NCBI GenBank assembly: GCA_018389105.1
Contig: JACATO010000649.1
Coordinates: 778,501-842,500 of the forward strand
Reading direction: 5' to 3'
DNA: 64,000 nucleotides
Source: Nautilus pompilius
Lineage: Eukaryota; Mollusca; Cephalopoda; Nautilida; Nautilidae
The notes beneath the pieces are model-generated. The model ran no database searches and was not told the origin of the DNA. It was given only the letters and a program-made list of their open reading frames with translations. Numbering within the stretch: the first letter of the stretch is position 1; every line of letters begins with the position of its first letter. The position numbers and the translations under genes are program-made. Positions 56,875 to 64,000 of the stretch are shown here, in pieces.

Positions 56875-59800
56875 TCTCTCAGTGCTGTAAATAACTGTGT
56901 ATGACAACAATTTAAACATTTTTCCTTGTTATGCCTTTTGCTAATAATATGAGTAGCAACAAGATATACTTCGTGTTCTGTATACATCACAGTAATGGGG
57001 AGGTAAGCAGGTAAATTCAATTTGGGATTGTCGTTCATTTTGTTGAATCAGAGGCAATTAAAATCCTTAGATGTAGACAACTCTAAGACATTTTAAACAA
57101 TACATAAATAAATGCCTCACATGAAAACAAAAGAGGGCGCACAGATTATCCAGCAATGATCTGTTTGCTTGGTTTTTGTTGTTGTTTTAAAGTCATTTCA
57201 AATCTCAAAACACAGGAATTACCACTCTATTAAGTAAACAAACAAAATGACACACTATACTTAGTTTTTAAACAACTCGTGAACATGTGAAGTCTGCATA
57301 TGCTTTCATACTGCGATTTTTACCACCCACTTTACTAAGCCAGACATAATCCCAATGTAAATGATGCAACATCTCCAATGTCTTATCTTCCAGTCTGCGG
57401 CCATGGAAAATTAATCAATTAGTTTCCGTAAACATTTTAATGTCAATGAATGGTCCCTGCAGAGTATTAGAATGAGAGAGTTTAATTACCCACAATGCTT
57501 TGAAAAGTCAAAATGGCTCAAACGTAGAAAGTCCCTTCCAAGAACCGGCAATATTTACAAAACTAGTGGGTTTTGTTGTTGTTAAGTGTGATAATAATTA
57601 ATCTTTAAATTTCTTTCTCCAATATGATTTTAACAAAGCAAGCTTAATTCATCTCCTCTTGCTCCTTCCTTGACAACGCTGGTTCCACTGACCTTCGTGT
57701 CAAAAAGAATGAAATTGGGGGAGGGTTCTTTGTGTTTCATTAAGAAAAACTAATAGAAAAAAAGCAATTTTAATCTTCCGTATCTGTTGATTTCAAAACA
57801 AAACAGCACCAAAAAACAACAACGGCGATGACTGGCTAAACAAATATATTTCCATCAGCAAATCTATTTTATCTTCCTGAGCAGCTGTATCACAACTGGG
57901 ATTCAATTGAGGTGAGCGAGTTATGAAAAAAATACTGAACTCTGTCAGGAGGTTGCGAGTAAAAAGAAAAATGCGAAGTGAAAAGGTTGCTGGGTATTAA
58001 CTTCTAAGACTTAAGCCGTCACAAAACGTTTCTGTTGTTCGTTTTAATACCACAAAAAAATGGAGAGAGAGAGAGTGAGGAGAGCAGGGCATCAGTTAAT
58101 TATATGGCTGCTTCTATCTTTATTCTTGAAAAAAAAAATAAAGAAAAATTCCGAGTTTAGTTAGATTTTTGATGGCCTCCTTTGTAGTTCTAGGACTCAT
58201 AGAGTAACAAACAACATGTCAGGGTAGATGCAAAATTTTGTTTCACAATATGAAGCTCATGAGTTGTTCGTGAAATAATCAACACTACACCTGGGGAGAG
58301 GAGACAGGCGCACGCGCATTTGGAGCCACAACCTGAATTCCACATAATTTCTTATATAGTTCTTTGTTCTCATCATTAAAACTAACGAACTGTCCGTATC
58401 ATAATGGGAGCTGTAACTAGTAGGGATAGAGGTAAGAAAATTTATGAATATGAATTTCACAAAAAAGGTTTTCAGGTAAAGTAAAATGCATTAATTCTAG
58501 TTGTATAAGTGAAAACCCCACTAGACACTTCTTCACAACTGACAAGAGGATGCCAATTCAAACAAAACAAAAGAAAGGGTTGAAAACATCCAGCGTGTGT
58601 AGCTCCTGGCTGCTCTCTTGTGTACACGTTCACCAGCTGCTGTGACCCCCTTCGCCTCTTGCCTGATAGGTGAGCAAACATTCTGTATTGACAGAGACAG
58701 ACAGGCAGACAGACAGGGGGGGGGCTCGTGTTACACAAGTCTCTATGAGACTAAAACACTCTCATCCCCTCCCACACACACACACACACACACACACAAG
58801 CAGTTTTCCAGATAGACTGCTTTTGAAAACCTATGCGCAGTCTTTCCAACGGTATCCAACCCGCTCCAGGGATGCAGATTTTTCTCTTGTTTCCCCAACC
58901 CAAAAACACTAAACCACTGTGAAGTTTATTCTTGTACTGCCATTTATAGCCACGGAAAAAACCGTGTTGCTTCTCGTGCAGCCAAAAACAGGACTCAAAG
59001 CAATTTTTTTAAATGTAGTCGTCAAACAGACCCGACCGCTCCGGAGTTTCAGACGAGTCATGTGACACAGGATTTCTAATGGACACTTCTCTAACCCGTT
59101 CCCTGAAAAGCCGATCTATCTCGCAGTGGGTACTCCCTGGCAAGAGGGGTCTTGTGTTGTTTTTTTTATCAAACACATGCAGCCTCTCGAGATAACCGGT
59201 CCAAATGCCTTGGAAAACTAAAGGGCTGGTCCTGATGGTGACCAGACGGACGAATTCAGAAACCATCAGGGATTCCCCAGAGGTAAAGGCAGTCTCCAAT
59301 AAACAGCATCAGAAGCTTATCGCTGTCGTCGGGCTCACTGCTTCTAAGGAGTCTGAAAGACTAAAACAAGAGATTTCAAAATGATCAAAAGCCGTCTACG
59401 ACCCTAAAGAAATGGCTAGCAGGTGGTTACTTTTATAAAGGACTTTCACAGCTCAAAGAACATTGTTACTGATGCTACATCAGTTGCCATGACAGCAGAT
59501 CTGATTCCCCCCCCCCATGATGTGTAGATGCCACGCTTGTCCTCTAGCCTAGCAGTAATGTTTCTACCATCCTCTATCAGCTCACTTACACAATTGGAAA
59601 GTTTATCTGGCTACCGATTCGGCAGAAGTCTTCTCCACCATTTGCAGCAATTAGATCCTAATTATTTTTCCATGCAGACGATTCAGACAGTGATGTGGCT
59701 TCTCTTGCTATTCAGAATTGACTCCATCCTGCTTGGCAACATGCTGGTTTTCTTTCCCCCATTGCTACTCAGAAGAGTCAGTAGGTTCTTTTTAGGCACT

Positions 59801-59880
59801 AACCTATTGTACTCAAGTACCGGCATAAGAAACCTCATCCAGAATTACACCTGAATGCTGCTTACGACACCCTACTTTTA
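56875..59880. other. No gene recognised
   Basis: A CA run lies at about 58767-58798 and a G-run at 58718-58726. The 96-codon minus-strand frame 59009-59299 reads like mixed protein (RLFRERVREVSIRNPVSH) and lies in a modestly CpG-containing stretch, but I recognise no domain. The frame at 59528-59854 is hydrophobic and unassigned. Confidence 0.5.
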
Positions 59881-59884
59881 CTTT

Positions 59885-59915
59885 CAGTCAGTATAGAGAG
59901 ATAGAGAGAACCCAC
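59885..59915 (+). repeat. Scrap of the GA/CRE-core minisatellite family
   Basis: CAGTCAGTATAGAGAGATAG at 59885-59904, followed by AGAGA, repeats the GTCAGTATAGAGAGA word of array 2 outside any array. It could be a seed, an excised remnant or a chance match. Confidence 0.4.
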
Positions 59916-59919
59916 CTTT

Positions 59920-60935
59920 TACCAATTGAAGGAAATACCTTTATCGCCATCCGAGCCATTGATTGGCTCTCTAACAAGCAACCGTTTGTGAAATATCAGA
60001 CAAAGAAAAATCTTCAATGGTCCATGAATAATAAACTTTTTTTGTTGAAATAAAATATATTTAAACATCTTTTATTTATAACCATCATCAAAAGACATAA
60101 TTTGTGATGGTGCTGATAAAGGCAGCATGTACATGGGTCCAGCAAACTTATCTGCAAATGCCTTCCTGATTGCAGAACTCACTGTCTAAAAGTATTTTTG
60201 AACAATGGTAATTAATGAATAATTTATTCTCATCAGAACCTCACCAAAAAAAACAACTTCATGGTCCAACCACTGGGTTTATTGACAGATGTAGATGGAC
60301 ATTTCTCTAGCCTGGTCACTCATGTAGAGGCAGCCATTATTGTGGACTCACCAACAACATATGCTATGCTCCATACGTGGTTCAGTTCATCTAGTTTGCA
60401 TATGCATATATAAGCTTATGACTCAGAAAACCTACCAACATAAAAATGTATTTTCCAAATTTCCGACACAGAGGAGATTCTTCGTCAAACTATCCCCCTT
60501 TGTGCCAGATGAGTTATCATTAACCCTTGACAGTTACCACACAGATCAAGGTAACAAGCCACTGGCTAAAGAAAAGAGGTTACCAACCGCATTATCTATT
60601 ACATTACTGATGAACAAAACCATAATAACAAGTCACTATAGTGGAGAAACCACTAATTAATTCATGGCATCTCTGGTTTGATTTTCATTTTCTTTTTCTT
60701 TCCATCACTCTGCTCTTTAATTTGCAACAGCTTCACAAATCTGTTGTCATCCAATCTCTTCATCAAGGAGGGGAGGGGTGGTAGTTAAAACGCCACATGT
60801 ATCAAGATCCTTCAAAATTCTAAATGCTCTAAAAAAAATGGGGGCCCCAGATACCTCATTACTCACAGGTGACAAGGAACTGACAACTACCCAAGGTGAT
60901 CTAAGGAAAAATAACACCATCACATTTTAAAGCTG
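59920..60935. other. No gene recognised
   Basis: Ordinary AT-rich sequence. The 106-codon frame 60340-60660 shows no domain. Confidence 0.55.
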
Positions 60936-60939
60936 ACGC

Positions 60940-61085
60940 AAACCTCCTAGCACAGGTCTCCTCTCATCCTCAGGCTCTCCAGTTTTCTCCCATGTGTAAA
61001 AAAAATGAAGAGCTCCAATAAGGATTGTCTCCGACAAAGTCAACCACAGACCTACACCACTAACCAGAGTTGCATCCCCTGAAAG
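60940..61085 (+). repeat. Third copy of the SINE-like body
   Basis: CAGTTTTCTCCCATGTGTAA and GAGCTCCAATAAGGATTGTC (60980-61028) match the body of the copies at 34434-34475 and 35804-35850. Its tRNA-like 5' end is not evident. Confidence 0.4.
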
Positions 61086-61089
61086 CATC

Positions 61090-63470
61090 GGCGAGCAAGA
61101 GGAGAGAAAAATGCTCAATTACCGAACCTTCTGCCAGCCTCTCTGAGTCACATTCCATGTTTAAAAAAAAAAAGAAAATTAGCACTTATCATAAACGCAC
61201 CCTCCAACAACATGCGCACTTCCAGCAAGCAAAAACTAACAAAATTAATTCGTGATATCTTGGTGTTCCTCAATCCTTGTCCACCATGCCTATTCCACTC
61301 TCTTCAGCAGCATTTCTCTAGTCAGCCACCGAACAAGATGACCAGAGCGGCATCTCTTCCAATCCCAGTACTTCTCTAAATGCACTACTCAAGATAAGCA
61401 CAAAAAAAAATAAGGAAAACAATCTTGCAGCTGTTTTGTATTCAAAATGTTAAGTATTAACTGATTTCTAATGTTAAAAAGCAACTCCATAACCAGTTAC
61501 TGCTTGAGAGAATATATTTAGCGTTTGCATCTGGCAGCTTTGCACAATGATAAAGATAAGTTATGAACATAGCACTTAATCTTCTGATGAATGCATTCCA
61601 GGCAAGCCATCATCATCTTCCCACTTTTTTATACCGTGCATTTTCAGTTCTTATCCCCCCCCACCTTCCACACACACGCACACACACATGTATATATATA
61701 TATATAACTAATCCTGAATAGTGGGATTATAATCTACATACGAGCCACCCTGTTTTTCCAGACAAGAGAGGTGTCCAATATACTATACTCAGAGAAATGG
61801 AATATCTCAGTCTGTTCATTTTAACTGGGAATGAATTAAGTATGGATGATTGCTTCAATTCTAAGATATAATCTTTTTTGTGGGGGGGGGAGTAGGGAGT
61901 CGACAAAATCAACAATAGGGGAAAACAAATTCTACGATGTGTCTCTGATTTAGACCCAAAGCGTTAAGCCCCTGACAGTGAGATGTGCAACAAATTACAC
62001 AGTTAGTTCTCATTCTCAATGATTTTTTTTGTAAATTTCCATCAGGTAATAGAAATTGGAATTAAGCAAGTAGTGCATGGTGAGTGGCAGATTGCTTCCG
62101 AAACAATAATTCCCGTTAGTGGGTGTTACCAGCACCTGTTGGTCCTCGACAAACCTAAGTCCCTACTAGAAATCTTTTATTTTTTTTTAGATGTGGGAAG
62201 AAAACAGAGCATGCTCACAGAGATCAAAGGTTCATTGTAAATGAACCAAACAGTCAATGCTGAAAGAATTAACAAAGAATTACATAAAGGCATCTCCACT
62301 TCATTAGACTGAAACTGGAGTGGTATCAAGAATTTATAAATGAACTTCGAATCATGCAAGCACAAGTCATTCAATACAACAAAAGCTATGCATCTCAGAA
62401 ACAAGTACCACCAACCAAAAGAAGAAAATGGCTTTTTACACAAGGGATATTCAAATGAAAACAGAATCATTGCAACTGTATCATACATCGGTGAAGCTGG
62501 TTTCTGTGCTTTATTGTCTACAGCCAGCAGATTTCAAATTGTTAATTCAGTTCCAACACTAATCTTCTTTATGCCTGCATTTAAGGGAGAATTGCCTGAG
62601 GTCTACCAGAATCATCTACTTACCTGTCTTTCCGATCAATTACACATAATGGAAATTAATTTTCTAGTGTGGAACTAGTGTAATCCTATAGATTCTCTGC
62701 GGTTCAAACTCATGACTGCATCACCCATGACTGCTGAAGCAGTGACCATAACTCCCCGGCTAATCACTAAAAGTTAATTTGCCAGGTGGTAAGTCAGTTG
62801 CTAGGTAGGTAGATAGATAATGTAGTCATGATCTCAAACCAAGGAGGCCCACCTGATTATGCAAGTTCTACCTTAAAAAAGTTATTAATCTCCATATATT
62901 TACTTGTGGCAAATAAAACAACAACAAATCATTATGTAAACTATCGTTAAAAGTAGGATACGTTTAAGATACAGGCAGATACGGCATATTACTTTTGATG
63001 ATAATAATCTGTATAAATATATTCCTACTGATGCCTGTTCTCCAGGCCAAACAGACTACTGAATAATAACGGTAGCACGGTTCAGTCCAAGAATGTGCCC
63101 GTGATGAGAGCGGCTAAGTCGGACACAGTGTCGCAGAGTTCATAGCCCATCGTTTCCTCATTTAAAGAAAGGTAAGGTGAAGGAAGACAATAAATGGCGT
63201 GGTCCAGTTTAAGATGTTTCGTTTGTAAACTGCCAACTTTATCAAAACCAATGATAAAATTAAACAATTACGAACTTCAACATGCAAAAGAAGATAATAA
63301 TAATAATAATAATAATAATGACAATGATGATTGGCGATAAGATTACCTGTGGATGCTCTGCAGTTAGGGGAGGAGACCAGGTGTTTCTTACAACGGAAAC
63401 ACTATCAGTGGGCATCCCAGGTAGAATTTTTTTTGTGGTCTGTTTCGCGCTTACGCCAAGAACTGTCGCC
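61090..63470. other. No gene recognised
   Basis: It holds a CA/TA microsatellite at about 61668-61706, a G-run at 61883-61891 and an ATA run at 63293-63319. The 112-codon plus-strand frame 62340-62678 and the overlapping minus-strand frame 62177-62488 show no recognisable domains. Confidence 0.5.
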
Positions 63471-63475
63471 ATCAG

Positions 63476-63498
63476 GCTAGCCACCAGAGGGCTCTCGC
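63476..63498 (+). promoter_or_regulatory. CTCF-like site
   Basis: GCTAGCCACCAGAGGGCTCT (from 63476) matches the bilaterian CTCF core consensus CCACCAGRGGGCRC at nearly all positions. No other evidence of an insulator is available in sequence. Confidence 0.4.
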
Positions 63499-63499
63499 A

Positions 63500-64000
63500 A
63501 AAACGTGGCCACAAACCTCACCTGTGCAGCTTTAAATGGCCAAAAATGCTACAAGTAATATACTGACATGCAAATGCAACATGATTTCCCAGATTTCTTT
63601 TGCTTCCCCACCACCATTCTACAGAAGAGGGAAACTGATTTTCTATGTAAGTGGCATTGGTGACGACCAAATCTGTTGACTACATTTATAGAACCCGACG
63701 TGGTTTCTTTATTATTTTCCATACATCACATTTATATGACACATGCCCTTTCCGCAGATTAACGTGCTATACGCCAATGACTGTTACCATTTTAACCGTA
63801 CTCACCGGTGACACTGAACACGACATTAGATGACCAACTATGACTGGAGCACTAACAGTTTTTATATACTGTTATAAAGCTATGATCCAAAGAGAAATGA
63901 GTCATCAAAGGTATTGTTTTTCTCAAAAAGAATCATTTAGGATATCACTCCAATGAGATAAGGGCAAATTTATTGGCAGTATTTTATTCATAGAAGCAGG
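63500..64000. other. No gene recognised
   Basis: Ordinary sequence to the window end. The 60-codon frame 63651-63833 has no domain. Confidence 0.55.

Noticed and set aside
1..64000. tRNA, rRNA or other structural RNA genes
   Set aside because: Several A/B-box pairs were seen, but none folds into a clean tRNA cloverleaf by eye. All look like decayed SINEs.

Overview
The window looks like nuclear DNA from an animal with a large, repeat-rich genome. Open frames are short and unrelated to each other. There is no operon-like gene packing. Microsatellites are dense. Several decayed Tc1/mariner DNA transposons, a LINE reverse-transcriptase fragment, tRNA-like SINE remnants and a Tigger/pogo-type MITE are present. 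This mix, with one short spliced exon in tens of kilobases, fits an invertebrate such as a lophotrochozoan (possibly a mollusc). That placement is inference and weak; no species can be named from the sequence alone.

The only protein-coding exon I can assign to a cellular gene is a 138-bp exon on the minus strand at 29076-29213. It matches an N-terminal WD blade of WDR4, the non-catalytic partner of METTL1 in the tRNA m7G46 methyltransferase. I could not find the other exons, so they either lie outside the window or escape reading by eye. A recursive-splice-like site at 31935/31936 lies upstream of it on the same strand. CpG-rich stretches at about 24490-25330 and 16100-16400 could be promoters or first exons of unidentified genes.

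Layout: 1-5.8 kb, AT-rich with simple repeats and a possible Tc1 head. 5.8-8.8 kb, a minus-strand Tc1-like fragment, a 97-bp tandem triplicate and a broken Tc1/mariner-superfamily transposase gene. 11.3-13.2 kb, two tandem arrays, the second a GA-rich minisatellite carrying TGACGTCA in nearly every unit. 16-20.5 kb, CpG-rich open frames, a SINE, a decayed ATAAGCCCAG tandem array and a nearly full-length dead Tc1 element. 24.4-27.1 kb, a strong G-quadruplex, a CpG-rich block and a polypurine tract. 28.7-31.7 kb, the WDR4 exon between two copies of a dispersed repeat, one split by a 593-bp MITE. 34-37.6 kb, SINE-like copies and a second GA array with TGATGTCA. 44 kb, a LINE fragment. 56.4-56.9 kb, a third GA array with TGACGTCA and nested higher-order periods. 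The remainder is unassigned.

The most unusual signal is the family of three separate (GA)n minisatellites (about 12.4, 37 and 56.5 kb, with a scrap at 59.9 kb). Each is built around an 8-bp CRE/ATF-type core, TGAYRTCA followed by A or G, then TA, and each array has its own CpG state. They look like copies of one mobile or recurrently seeded minisatellite, and two could carry dense clusters of CREB/ATF-type sites.
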